From the NCBI RefSeq assembly GCF_027922365.1, contig NZ_BSFN01000003.1, positions 442,450 to 506,449 on the forward strand: DNA of 64,000 nt, read 5' to 3'. The notes beneath the pieces are model-generated. The model had not been told where the DNA came from. It did no database searches and saw only the letters and a program-made list of their open reading frames with translations. A program made the position numbers and the translations under genes. Shown here one piece after another: positions 1 through 8,182 of the stretch (position 1 is the stretch's first letter; every line of letters begins with the position of its first letter). Source of the stretch: Pseudomonas turukhanskensis. Lineage in GTDB: Bacteria > Pseudomonadota > Gammaproteobacteria > Pseudomonadales > Pseudomonadaceae.

Positions 1-5
1 CCCTT

Positions 6-26
6 GTAGGGTGTGCTCCGCGCACC
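6..26 (+). repeat. single copy of a 21-bp REP-like sequence
   Basis: The 21 bases found here recur exactly at 15571-15591 and 50535-50555, and inverted at 15616-15636 and 50489-50509. This copy lies just after the DUF1853 gene, whose stop is at 34-36 on the minus strand. A partner copy, if any, would lie left of the window edge. Confidence 0.85.
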
Positions 27-33
27 AAGCGAT

Positions 34-978
34 CTAACGGCCAGCGTTCCACTGCGGCCACGCATCGGCCACCAAAAACACCCGCTCTGCCTCTTGCCAC
101 GCACCTTCCCTATCTTGCTCAAACCGCACCAACAACTGCGCCTGTGCATCGGGCTCCAGCTCGCTTAGCCACTGTTCGAATTGCGCCGCCGACCACAGCG
201 TTTCTTGCTGTTGCCGCGCCGGCGCCAACCAGGTTTGCCGGGGAATAGGCTGCCAACGCTCACCGCCCTTGTGAAACGCTGGCCAATCCTTGCGATGCAT
301 CCAGCGCCCGCGCAAATGCTCACCGAGCGCCCCCGCAGGCGGCTGACTCAACCCCGGCCACGGATAAAACAGATACCCCGCCAACCACAGCTGCGGCTGC
401 ACCTGCTCGATGCCCAGCTCCATCAATGCGGCCTGCGCCTCGGGCCGCGCGGAAAGGGGAAGCTGGTGGTTGAGCAGGTGATCGAGCTTGCGTGCCAGGC
501 GGTCCTGGCTGCCGGGCCCCAGCCATTGCCCCGCGTCCGTGCCATCGCCGTGTTGCGGGCCGAGGTAGAGCTTGATCGCCAGTTCCTGGTGGTGAACCCC
601 GCATTCGTCTCGCAGCAGCAAGTCCAACTCACCGAGGGTATGCCCGCCCTGGCGGATCGCCAGGTTGGCGGCCAGCAGTTCCACACCAGGGGCCGCCTTC
701 AGGGTGAACTGCCACAGGCGTTCGTAATACAGGCCCAGGCGACGAATGCTGTGCTGCGCCAGCCAACTGTTCAGCGGCGCAGGGTTGCGGTCCAGTTGCA
801 GTAGCCAGTCGGCCATCTGCTGCGGCGCGGCCACCCAGGCGCTGGCGGTGAGGGGATGACGCTGCGGGCACTGGGCAGGGTCCAGCAGCGGTGGCGACAG
901 CAGCACCCAGGCCAGGTCGCGCACGGCGCTCTGGTGCAGGTGCTGGGGCAGGGCGGTAAGGGTGGGAAAAAGCGTCAT
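34..978 (-). CDS. DUF1853 family protein
   Basis: A 314-residue cytoplasmic protein of the DUF1853 family, which usually sits beside the NAD kinase gene in pseudomonads. Start chosen at the ATG at 978 (MTLFPTL); longer readings would run into the nadK coding region. No signal peptide or membrane segment. Residues 79-90 hold a conserved RRLGLYYERLWQ stretch. Residues E117, D119, E132 and K136 (GELDLLL then QELAIK) have the spacing of a PD-(D/E)XK nuclease-like core, which is an inference from the motif only. It is divergent from nadK with 141 bp between the start codons. Its biological function is not established. Confidence 0.85.
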   Translation of the reverse strand: MTLFPTLTALPQHLHQSAVRDLAWVLLSPPLLDPAQCPQRHPLTASAWVAAPQQMADWLLQLDRNPAPLNSWLAQHSIRRLGLYYERLWQFTLKAAPGVELLAANLAIRQGGHTLGELDLLLRDECGVHHQELAIKLYLGPQHGDGTDAGQWLGPGSQDRLARKLDHLLNHQLPLSARPEAQAALMELGIEQVQPQLWLAGYLFYPWPGLSQPPAGALGEHLRGRWMHRKDWPAFHKGGERWQPIPRQTWLAPARQQQETLWSAAQFEQWLSELEPDAQAQLLVRFEQDREGAWQEAERVFLVADAWPQWNAGR

Positions 979-1119
979 TGTGCGAGCATAGCGGGTCAGT
1001 CGGGCAATGTGCGCCTTGGTTTGCTTGCCACCCTTGGCCCATAATTGAGCCGTTTCCCGAATTGGCCTGTCTGGATAAAGGGCAATTTTCAATTTCTGCC
1101 AGCGTCTCCCAGGAGCCTC

Positions 1120-2010
1120 ATGGAGCAATTTCGCAATATCGGCATCATTGGCCGCTTGGGCAGTTCTCAGGTGTTGGACACCATCCGCCGCCTGAAAAAA
1201 CTGCTTATCGAGCGCCAGTTGCACGTGATCCTCGAGGACACCATTGCCGAGGTTTTGCCGGGCCACGGCCTGCAAACCTCGTCGCGCAAAAGCCTGGGCG
1301 AGGCGTGCGACCTGGTGATTGTGGTTGGCGGCGACGGCAGCATGCTCGGCGCGGCGCGTGCCCTCGCGCAGTTCAATGTGCCGGTGCTGGGCATTAACCG
1401 CGGCAGCCTGGGATTTCTCACCGACATCCGCCCCGACGAGCTGGAAACCAAAGTGGCCGAAGTGCTCGACGGCCAGTTTCTAGTGGAAAACCGCTTTCTG
1501 CTGCAAGCCGAAGTGCGCCACCACGGCGAGGTGATTGGCCAGGGCGACGCGCTGAATGACGTGGTGCTGCACCCCGGCAAGTCGACGCGCATGATCGAGT
1601 TCGAGCTGCATATCGACGGCCAGTTCGTCTGCAGCCAGAAGGCCGACGGCCTGATCGTGGCCACGCCAACTGGCTCCACCGCGTACGCCTTGTCTGCCGG
1701 CGGGCCGATCATGCACCCCAAGCTGGATGCCATTGTGGTGGTGCCGATGTACCCGCACACCTTGTCCAGCCGGCCAATTGTGGTGGATGGCAACAGCGAG
1801 CTGAAAATCGTCGCCTCCAAAGACATGCAGATTTATCCGCAGGTGTCGTGCGACGGGCAAAACCATTTCACCTGCGCGCCGGGCGATACCCTGATCGTCA
1901 GCAAGAAGCCGCAGAAGCTGCGCCTGATTCACCCGCTGGACCATAACTACTACGAAGTCTGCCGCACCAAGCTCGGCTGGGGCAGCCGTCTGGGCAGTGG
2001 TCACGACTGA
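1120..2010 (+). CDS. nadK: NAD kinase
   Basis: Cytosolic ATP-dependent NAD kinase (296 residues, the normal length for gamma-proteobacteria), making NADP from NAD. The family's GGDGS nucleotide-binding motif is at residues 70-74, followed by NRGSLGFLTD at 93-102 and a TPTGSTAY segment near residue 183. The start at 1120 is set by an AGGAG ribosome site at 1111-1115; an upstream in-frame ATG at 1045 lacks one. The stop overlaps the start of the next gene by one base (TGATG), suggesting translational coupling with the phosphoesterase. Confidence 0.97.
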   Translation: MEQFRNIGIIGRLGSSQVLDTIRRLKKLLIERQLHVILEDTIAEVLPGHGLQTSSRKSLGEACDLVIVVGGDGSMLGAARALAQFNVPVLGINRGSLGFLTDIRPDELETKVAEVLDGQFLVENRFLLQAEVRHHGEVIGQGDALNDVVLHPGKSTRMIEFELHIDGQFVCSQKADGLIVATPTGSTAYALSAGGPIMHPKLDAIVVVPMYPHTLSSRPIVVDGNSELKIVASKDMQIYPQVSCDGQNHFTCAPGDTLIVSKKPQKLRLIHPLDHNYYEVCRTKLGWGSRLGSGHD

Positions 2011-2987
2011 TGGAACTCGACCCGGCGCGCGGTTACGACCTGATTGGCGATGTGCACGGCTGTGCGCACACCCTGGCGCGCCTGCTCGATGGCCTTGGTT
2101 ATCAGCGCCACGGCGGCGTCTGGCGTCACTCGCGGCGCATGGCGATCTTTCTCGGCGATATCGTCGACCGCGGGCCGCGCATTCGTGAGGCGCTGCATAT
2201 CGTGCATGACATGGTCGAGGCCGGGCAGGCGCTGTGCATCATGGGTAACCACGAGTTCGATGCCCTCGGCTGGAGCACCCCGGCACCGCCGGGCAGTGGC
2301 CGTCAGTTCGTGCGCGAACACACGCCGCGCAATGCCCGCCTGATTACCCAGAGCCTGGCCCAGTTCGATGCCTACCCCGCAGAATGGCGCGAGTTTCAGC
2401 GCTGGTTCTACGAGCTGCCGCTGTTTATCGACGCCGGGCATTTTCGCGTGGTGCATGCGTGCTGGGACGCCGGCCTGATCGATTCGCTGCGTACTCAGCA
2501 CCCCGATGGCCGCGTCGATGAAGCCTTTGTGCAGGCGGCAGCGGTGTCCGGCAGTTTCGCCAGCCGGGTGTTCAGCCGCCTGCTGCGCGGCACCGATATG
2601 CGCCTGCCGGACGGCCTGACCCTGACCAGCGACGACGGCTACACCCGCGCCTTCTTCCGCACCAAGTTCTGGGAAGAAGACCCGCAAACCTACGGCGATA
2701 TCGTGTTCCAGCCCGATGCCTTGCCCGAAGCCGTGGCGCGCACGCCGCTGACGCCGCGGGAGAAAACTGAACTGCTGCGCTACGGCCCGAAAGAGCCGCC
2801 GCTGTTTGTCGGCCACTACTGGCGCAAAGGCCGCCCGGCGCCGATTCGGCCGAACCTGGCGTGCCTGGATTACAGCGCCGTGCTCTACGGCAAACTGGTG
2901 GCTTATCGCATGGACCAGGAAAGCCGCATCGACCCAAATAAATTTGCCTGGGTGGACGTTGAGCGCCCGGAGCTGCCCATTGAGTAG
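2010..2987 (+). CDS. metallophosphoesterase (calcineurin-like)
   Basis: A 325-residue calcineurin-type phosphoesterase with the metal-binding signatures in order: GDVHG at residues 13-17, GDIVDRG near 50, GNHE near 79, and later VHA and GHYW histidines near 148 and 270. This arrangement resembles PrpE/ApaH-type Ser/Thr phosphatases and dinucleotide hydrolases, but the substrate cannot be read from sequence. No signal peptide, so probably cytoplasmic. It is coupled to nadK by a one-base overlap and is followed after 7 bases by the rhomboid gene, so the three probably form one operon. Confidence 0.9.
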   Translation: MELDPARGYDLIGDVHGCAHTLARLLDGLGYQRHGGVWRHSRRMAIFLGDIVDRGPRIREALHIVHDMVEAGQALCIMGNHEFDALGWSTPAPPGSGRQFVREHTPRNARLITQSLAQFDAYPAEWREFQRWFYELPLFIDAGHFRVVHACWDAGLIDSLRTQHPDGRVDEAFVQAAAVSGSFASRVFSRLLRGTDMRLPDGLTLTSDDGYTRAFFRTKFWEEDPQTYGDIVFQPDALPEAVARTPLTPREKTELLRYGPKEPPLFVGHYWRKGRPAPIRPNLACLDYSAVLYGKLVAYRMDQESRIDPNKFAWVDVERPELPIE

Positions 2988-2994
2988 TGTTGAG

Positions 2995-3858
2995 ATGAAC
3001 CCCGTTGAAGTGTTGCGGTTGCCGTTAAGTGTCAATCTGGCCGGCTTTGTTGAGCTGTTGCAGCGGATGCAGGTGCCGCACCGGGTGAGCGAGGAGTCTG
3101 GCGAGCAGGTGTTGTGGGTGCCCGGCGAGCAGCTGGCGGCGGATATTCGTGGGTTGTACGAGAAGTACCCCGATGGCGACCCCGAGCAGCAACTGCAGCT
3201 GCCGCCCGTTACGCAACCCAAGGCCGCCGGTTTCGTGCAGCAACTGCGCGAGAGCCCGCTAACGGCTGCCGTGTTGCTGCTGACCTTTATTGCCGCGGGC
3301 ATCACGCTGCTGGGCGACAACTTCGACACCATCCGCTGGCTGAGCTGGATGGACTTTCATGTTCAAGGTGAATACGCCCGGTTCGTGCCCTGGCCCGACA
3401 CCCTGGCCGCCGGCCAATACTGGCGGCTGATCACGCCCATCTTTATTCACTTCGGCATTTTGCACCTGGCCATGAACAGCATGTGGTACTGGGAGCTGGG
3501 CCGGCGTATCGAGTTCTATCAGGGCAAATGGCTGCTGCTGGGGCTGACCGTGCTGTTTGGCCTGGTGTCCAACGCCGCGCAGTTCTGGTGGGCCGGGCCG
3601 TCGATTTTCGGCGGGCTGTCGGGCGTGCTCTACGGCTTGCTGGGTCATTGCTGGATTTATCAACTGCTGGCACCCAATCGCGCGTACCAACTGCCCAAGG
3701 GCGTGGTGGTGATGATGCTGATCTGGTGGGTGATCTGCATGAGCGGCGTTACCGAACTGGCGGGTGCCGCGATTGCCAATGGCGCGCACACCGGCGGCCT
3801 GGTAATGGGTTGCCTCACCGGTCTGGTGGGCGGTGCACTGGCGCGCCGTCGCCGTTAA
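2995..3858 (+). CDS. GlpG-like rhomboid intramembrane serine protease
   Basis: Rhomboid protease of 287 residues. Residues 1-80 form a soluble N-terminal domain like that of GlpG, followed by about six membrane segments. Catalytic dyad residues are visible: Ser209 in GGLSG and His265 in NGAHTGG. The HLAMN motif at 157-161 supplies the oxyanion-side His and Asn. The ATG at 2995 is preferred; a TTG at 2980 would add five residues and overlap the upstream stop. It acts in the inner membrane, cleaving membrane proteins; its substrates are unknown. Confidence 0.92.
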   Translation: MNPVEVLRLPLSVNLAGFVELLQRMQVPHRVSEESGEQVLWVPGEQLAADIRGLYEKYPDGDPEQQLQLPPVTQPKAAGFVQQLRESPLTAAVLLLTFIAAGITLLGDNFDTIRWLSWMDFHVQGEYARFVPWPDTLAAGQYWRLITPIFIHFGILHLAMNSMWYWELGRRIEFYQGKWLLLGLTVLFGLVSNAAQFWWAGPSIFGGLSGVLYGLLGHCWIYQLLAPNRAYQLPKGVVVMMLIWWVICMSGVTELAGAAIANGAHTGGLVMGCLTGLVGGALARRRR

Positions 3859-3885
3859 ACTGCGACTTTGTTTTTGGAGGCGTCT

Positions 3886-4146
3886 ATGTCGTCCTTTGTT
3901 GAAATGATCGAAAACATCACCCCGGAAATCTACGAAAGCCTGAAGCTGGCGGTAGAGATCGGCAAATGGTCGGACGGCCGCAAGCTGACGCAGGAACAGA
4001 AAGAACTGAGTCTGCAGGCCGTCATCGCCTGGGAAGTGCAGAACCTGCCCGAAGACCAGCGCACCGGCTATATGGAATTGCAGGAGTGCAGCTCCAAGTC
4101 CAAGCCCGTGCCTAATATTCTGTTCAAGTCGGACGCTATCCATTGA
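3886..4146 (+). CDS. DUF1315 (YeaC-like) family protein
   Basis: Small 86-residue soluble acidic protein of the DUF1315/YeaC family, function unknown. The start at 3886 follows a good TTGGAGG ribosome site at 3874-3880; in-frame TTG codons further upstream are not needed. The stop overlaps the TTG start proposed for the DUF2797 gene by four bases, a typical coupling arrangement. The same rhomboid-YeaC-DUF2797-pepN order is known in Pseudomonas genomes. Confidence 0.9.
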   Translation: MSSFVEMIENITPEIYESLKLAVEIGKWSDGRKLTQEQKELSLQAVIAWEVQNLPEDQRTGYMELQECSSKSKPVPNILFKSDAIH

Positions 4147-4970
4147 GTGAATTGGGTCGCGGTGCCTTGAGCAAAATGGCCGCCCGCCTGGGCGCGCCGG
4201 TGCAGTACGCGTTTCGGCTGGGCGATGAGGAAGTGCCGGTCAATCCACTGATCGGGCAAACCGTAAAGCTCGAATACCTGGGTGCCATTCATTGCAGCCA
4301 CTGCGGGCGCAAAACCAAAACCAGTTTCAGCCAGGGTTATTGCTACCCGTGCATGACCAAGCTGGCCCAGTGCGACACCTGCATGATGAGCCCCGAGCGT
4401 TGCCATCACGAGGCCGGCACCTGCCGCGAGCCGGAGTGGGCGGCGCAGTTCTGCATGACCGACCATATCGTTTACTTGGCCAATTCTTCCGGGGTGAAAG
4501 TCGGCATTACCCGCGCCAGCCAGGTGCCCACCCGCTGGCTCGACCAGGGCGCCAGCCAGGCGCTGCCGATCATGCGCGTCAGCACCCGCCAGCAGTCCGG
4601 TTTCGTTGAGGATGTGTTGCGCAGCCAGGTGGCGGATAAAACCAACTGGCGCGCCCTGCTCAAAAGCCATGCGGCGCCGGTAGACCTTGCTGCGGTGCGC
4701 GACGAACTGTTTGCTACTTGTGCCGATGGCCTGCTGGGGTTGCAGCAGCGTTTCGGCTTGCAGGCAATTCAGCCGATCAGCGACGTCGAGCCGATTGAAA
4801 TTACTTATCCGATCGATGCCTACCCGGCCAAGATCACCAGCTTTAATCTGGATAAAGACCCGGTAGCCGAAGGCACCTTGCTGGGCATCAAGGGCCAGTA
4901 CCTGATGTTCGACACCGGGGTTATCAATATTCGCAAATACACGGCCTACCAATTGGCCGTGCATTCCTGA
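4143..4970 (+). CDS. DUF2797 family cysteine-rich protein
   Basis: A 275-residue protein of the DUF2797 family. Residues 51-104 contain nine cysteines, including CSHC, CYPC and CDTC pairs, which suggest a zinc-ribbon module. It is followed by IVYLANSSGVKVGITR and RWLDQGA (residues about 109-136), which resembles a GIY-YIG nuclease-type core; this last point is inference. A TTG start at 4143 is the only start giving the full family N-terminus; the first ATG would be at 4176. Function is not established. Confidence 0.85.
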   Translation: MSELGRGALSKMAARLGAPVQYAFRLGDEEVPVNPLIGQTVKLEYLGAIHCSHCGRKTKTSFSQGYCYPCMTKLAQCDTCMMSPERCHHEAGTCREPEWAAQFCMTDHIVYLANSSGVKVGITRASQVPTRWLDQGASQALPIMRVSTRQQSGFVEDVLRSQVADKTNWRALLKSHAAPVDLAAVRDELFATCADGLLGLQQRFGLQAIQPISDVEPIEITYPIDAYPAKITSFNLDKDPVAEGTLLGIKGQYLMFDTGVINIRKYTAYQLAVHS

Positions 4971-4988
4971 ACGTGAAGGGAACCCGTG

Positions 4989-7646
4989 ATGCGCACCGAG
5001 CAACCGAAGATGATTTACCTGAAGGACTATCAGGCGCCGGATTACCTGATTGACGAAACCCATCTGACATTCGAATTGTTCGAGGACCACACCCTGGTTC
5101 ACGCGCAACTGGTGATGCGCCGCAACCCGGCCCGTGGCGCCGGCTTGCCGCCCCTGGTGCTCGATGGCCAGGAGTTGGAATTGCTATCGCTGAGCCTGGA
5201 CGGCAAAACGCTGGAGGAGGGCGACTATCAACTCAGCGACAGCCACCTGAGCCTGCAACCGGCTGGCGACAGCTTTGTGATCGACAGCAGCGTGCGCATC
5301 CACCCGGAAAGCAACACCGCGCTGGAAGGCTTGTACAAGTCCGGCAGCATGTTCTGCACCCAGTGCGAGGCCGAGGGTTTCCGCAAGATTACCTACTACC
5401 TCGACCGTCCGGACGTGATGAGCAAGTTCACCACCACCGTGAGCGCCGAGCAGCACAAGTACCCGGTGCTCCTGTCCAACGGCAACCCGATTGCCAGCGG
5501 GCCGGAAGATGGCGGTCGTCACTGGGCGACCTGGGAAGACCCCTTCATGAAACCGGCCTACCTGTTTGCCCTGGTAGCCGGCGATTTGTGGGCCATCGAA
5601 GACACCTTCGAGACCATGAGCCAACGCGAAGTGGCGCTGCGTATTTATGTCGAGCCGGAAAATATCGACAAATGCCAGCACGCCATGGACAGCCTGAAAA
5701 AATCCATGCGCTGGGATGAAGAGGTGTACGGCCGCGAATACGATCTGGATATTTTCATGATCGTGGCCGTCAACGACTTCAACATGGGCGCCATGGAAAA
5801 CAAGGGCCTGAATATCTTCAACTCCAGCTGCGTGCTGGCCAAGGCCGACACCGCCACCGACGCTGCGCACCAGCGCGTTGAAGGCGTGGTGGCCCACGAG
5901 TACTTCCATAACTGGTCGGGCAACCGCGTCACCTGCCGCGACTGGTTCCAGCTGTCGCTCAAGGAAGGCTTTACCGTGTATCGCGACGCCGAGTTCTCGG
6001 CCGACATGAACTCGCGCACGGTCAAACGTATTGAAGACGTGGCCTACCTGCGTACCCATCAGTTCGCCGAAGACGCCGGCCCCATGGCCCACGCCGTGCG
6101 CCCAGACAGCTTTATCGAGATTTCCAACTTCTACACCCTGACCGTGTACGAAAAGGGTTCGGAAGTGGTGCGCATGCTCCACACCCTGCTGGGCAACGAA
6201 GGCTTCCGCAAAGGCAGCGACCTGTACTTCGAACGCCATGACGGCCAGGCCGTGACCTGCGACGACTTTATCAAGGCCATGGAAGACGCCAACGGCGCCG
6301 ACTTCACTCAGTTCAAGCGCTGGTACAGCCAGGCCGGCACGCCGCGTTTGCAGGTGAGCGAGGCGTATGACGCCGCCGCCAAGACCTACACCCTGACATT
6401 CCGCCAGAGCTGCCCGCCAACACCGGGGCAGACCGAGAAGCTGCCATTTGTGATTCCGGTAGAGCTGGGCTTGCTCGGCGCACAGGGCCAGGCTTTGACC
6501 CTGAAGCTGGCAGGTGAGGGTGCTGCACGCGGTGAGTCCACCGTGATTGCTGTCACCGAAGCCGAGCAGAGCTTCACGTTCGTGGATGTTGCCGAGCAGC
6601 CGCTGCCGTCTTTGCTGCGCGGCCTGTCGGCGCCGGTAAAACTGAGTTTCCCGTACAACCGCGATCAGTTGATGTTCCTGATGCAGCACGACGCCGACGG
6701 CTTCAACCGTTGGGAAGCCGGCCAGCAATTGTCGGTACAGGTGCTGCAAGAGGTGATTGGTCAGCACCAGAGCGGCGCTGCGCTGGCGCTTGATCAGCGC
6801 CTGGTGACGGCGTTCGAAACCTTGCTCACTGATGACAGCCTGGACCAGGCGATGGTGGCCGAAATGCTGTCGCTGCCAAGCGAGGCCTACCTCACCGAAA
6901 TCAGCGAAGTGGCTGACGTTGACGCCATCCATACCGCTCGTGAATTCGCCCGCAACGAACTTGCCACTGCGCTGTATGCGCCACTGTGGAGGCGCTATCA
7001 GCAGAACCGCGAGGTGTCTCGTAACAGTGAATACGTGGCCCAGGCCGAGCATTTTGCCCGCCGCAGCCTGCAGAACATCGCACTCTCATACTTAATGCTG
7101 ACTGGCAAACCGGAAGTACTGGCCGCGTGCCTTGAGCAGTACGACGCGTGCGACAACATGACCGAGCGCCTGACCGCGCTGGCCGTTCTGGTCAATTCCG
7201 GGTTCGAAGCGGAGAAGGCCAAAGCGCTGGCGGCGTTCGCCGAGCACTTCAAAGACAATCCTTTGGTTATGGATCAGTGGTTCAGCGTGCAAGCGGCGAG
7301 CGCTCTACCAGGCGGTCTGGGACGGGTTAAAGCGCTGATGGAACACCCGGCCTTCACCCTGAAAAACCCTAATAAGGTACGGGCGCTGATTGGCGCGTTT
7401 GCCGGCCAGAACCTCGTCAATTTCCATAGCGCCGATGGGTCCGGTTATCGCTTCCTGGCAGACCTGGTTATCACCCTTAATGGCTTCAACCCGCAGATCG
7501 CCTCGCGGCAACTGGCGCCCTTAACCCGCTGGCGAAAGTACGATGCCAGTCGTCAGGCGCTGATGAAGGCCGAGCTAGAGCGGATTCTCGCCTCCGGGGA
7601 GCTTTCTTCCGACGTTTATGAAGTGGTCAGCAAAAGCCTTGCCTAA
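4989..7646 (+). CDS. pepN: aminopeptidase N (M1 family)
   Basis: Zinc-dependent M1 aminopeptidase of 885 residues that trims N-terminal residues from peptides in the cytoplasm. The exopeptidase motif GAMEN lies near residues 267-271 and the zinc site HEYFH starts at H303. The C-terminal half is the helical DUF3458-type domain of the gamma-proteobacterial enzymes. A GTG directly precedes the ATG at 4989; the ATG is chosen because of the GAAGGGA site 8 bases upstream. A strong terminator follows the gene. Confidence 0.97.
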   Translation: MRTEQPKMIYLKDYQAPDYLIDETHLTFELFEDHTLVHAQLVMRRNPARGAGLPPLVLDGQELELLSLSLDGKTLEEGDYQLSDSHLSLQPAGDSFVIDSSVRIHPESNTALEGLYKSGSMFCTQCEAEGFRKITYYLDRPDVMSKFTTTVSAEQHKYPVLLSNGNPIASGPEDGGRHWATWEDPFMKPAYLFALVAGDLWAIEDTFETMSQREVALRIYVEPENIDKCQHAMDSLKKSMRWDEEVYGREYDLDIFMIVAVNDFNMGAMENKGLNIFNSSCVLAKADTATDAAHQRVEGVVAHEYFHNWSGNRVTCRDWFQLSLKEGFTVYRDAEFSADMNSRTVKRIEDVAYLRTHQFAEDAGPMAHAVRPDSFIEISNFYTLTVYEKGSEVVRMLHTLLGNEGFRKGSDLYFERHDGQAVTCDDFIKAMEDANGADFTQFKRWYSQAGTPRLQVSEAYDAAAKTYTLTFRQSCPPTPGQTEKLPFVIPVELGLLGAQGQALTLKLAGEGAARGESTVIAVTEAEQSFTFVDVAEQPLPSLLRGLSAPVKLSFPYNRDQLMFLMQHDADGFNRWEAGQQLSVQVLQEVIGQHQSGAALALDQRLVTAFETLLTDDSLDQAMVAEMLSLPSEAYLTEISEVADVDAIHTAREFARNELATALYAPLWRRYQQNREVSRNSEYVAQAEHFARRSLQNIALSYLMLTGKPEVLAACLEQYDACDNMTERLTALAVLVNSGFEAEKAKALAAFAEHFKDNPLVMDQWFSVQAASALPGGLGRVKALMEHPAFTLKNPNKVRALIGAFAGQNLVNFHSADGSGYRFLADLVITLNGFNPQIASRQLAPLTRWRKYDASRQALMKAELERILASGELSSDVYEVVSKSLA

Positions 7647-7677
7647 GGTGTGATACCTCCTTCGCACCTCCTCCTGA

Positions 7678-7712
7678 AAGTGTTACTGGCATTCTGCCGG
7701 TAACACTTTTTT
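7678..7712 (+). terminator. rho-independent terminator of pepN
   Basis: A long inverted repeat (AAGTGTTACTGGC / GCCGGTAACACTT with one G-T type pair) with a four-base loop ends in a run of T. It closes the nadK-pepN gene string. Confidence 0.9.
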
Positions 7713-7890
7713 GTTACTTGTCGAAATAACCCGCCCACTTTTTATTAGAAAACCCTTAATAGGTTGGGGCTTGGCCCTTGACTGTTTTCTGATTGTGCGG
7801 CCAGGAAAAAACAGCAAAAAGTTCCCGAGTGACTATGCGCGCCATCTCGTAGGACAAATCATGCAAATGTTTCCTGAATGATGGGTGAGT

Positions 7891-7907
7891 TGATCAATGA
7901 ATGATCA
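7891..7907 (+). promoter_or_regulatory. paired TGATCA palindromes, candidate activator site
   Basis: Two TGATCA palindromes at 7891-7896 and 7902-7907 have an 11-bp repeat period, about one helical turn. They lie roughly 90-105 bp upstream of the expected sigma-54 transcription start, a usual position for an enhancer-binding protein. The binding protein is unknown and the site is an inference from symmetry and position. Confidence 0.4.
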
Positions 7908-7970
7908 GTCACGTTTAGCCCGGCAAACCATAAAACGTTGGCGCCATTAATTTGGATTGAAACGCTTGTT

Positions 7971-7986
7971 TGGCACCATGGTTGCA
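7971..7986 (+). promoter_or_regulatory. sigma-54 (RpoN) promoter
   Basis: TGGCACC-ATGG-TTGCA matches the sigma-54 consensus TGGCACG-N4-TTGCW at all but one position, with the invariant GG and GC exactly ten bases apart. It points towards the DUF1302-DUF1329 genes, with an expected start of transcription near 7996. Confidence 0.8.
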
Positions 7987-8182
7987 TTGCTCGTTAGTAA
8001 TTGGCCCCGCAATGGTGCATGCAAAGCCCGGGGGTGCGTGCTAGACGCGTTGGAAGCCAGCTTTCAATCAACTAAGAAGACCGCCTGCTTTTAACTTGAG
8101 TCAGCGGCAGTACTGAACCACTGAGCTTCCTCACCAGAGGAGGCCAATAAGAATAACGATCTGTCCACGGAGTAAAGTCTCG

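Larger units (their letters stand above)
7713..8182 (+). other. 470-bp control region ahead of the DUF1302 gene
   Basis: No coding sequence is supported here. The region contains paired TGATCA palindromes at 7891-7907 and a sigma-54 promoter at 7971-7986, both listed separately. About 185 bases of probable 5' leader remain between the predicted transcription start near 7996 and the ATG at 8183. AT-rich stretches at 7735-7765 and 7940-7970 could bind a bending protein such as IHF, which is inference. Confidence 0.6.

Noticed and set aside
1045..1119. Upstream extension of nadK
   Set aside because: No ribosome site and not part of the family; the AGGAG-ATG pair at 1111-1122 is clear.
3114..3371. 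Alternative frames inside the rhomboid gene
   Set aside because: They lie wholly within a gene with intact catalytic residues.
8001..8018. Second sigma-54-like element (TTGGCCCCGC...GTGC)
   Set aside because: The GG and GC elements are twelve bases apart instead of ten, and the better element lies just upstream.
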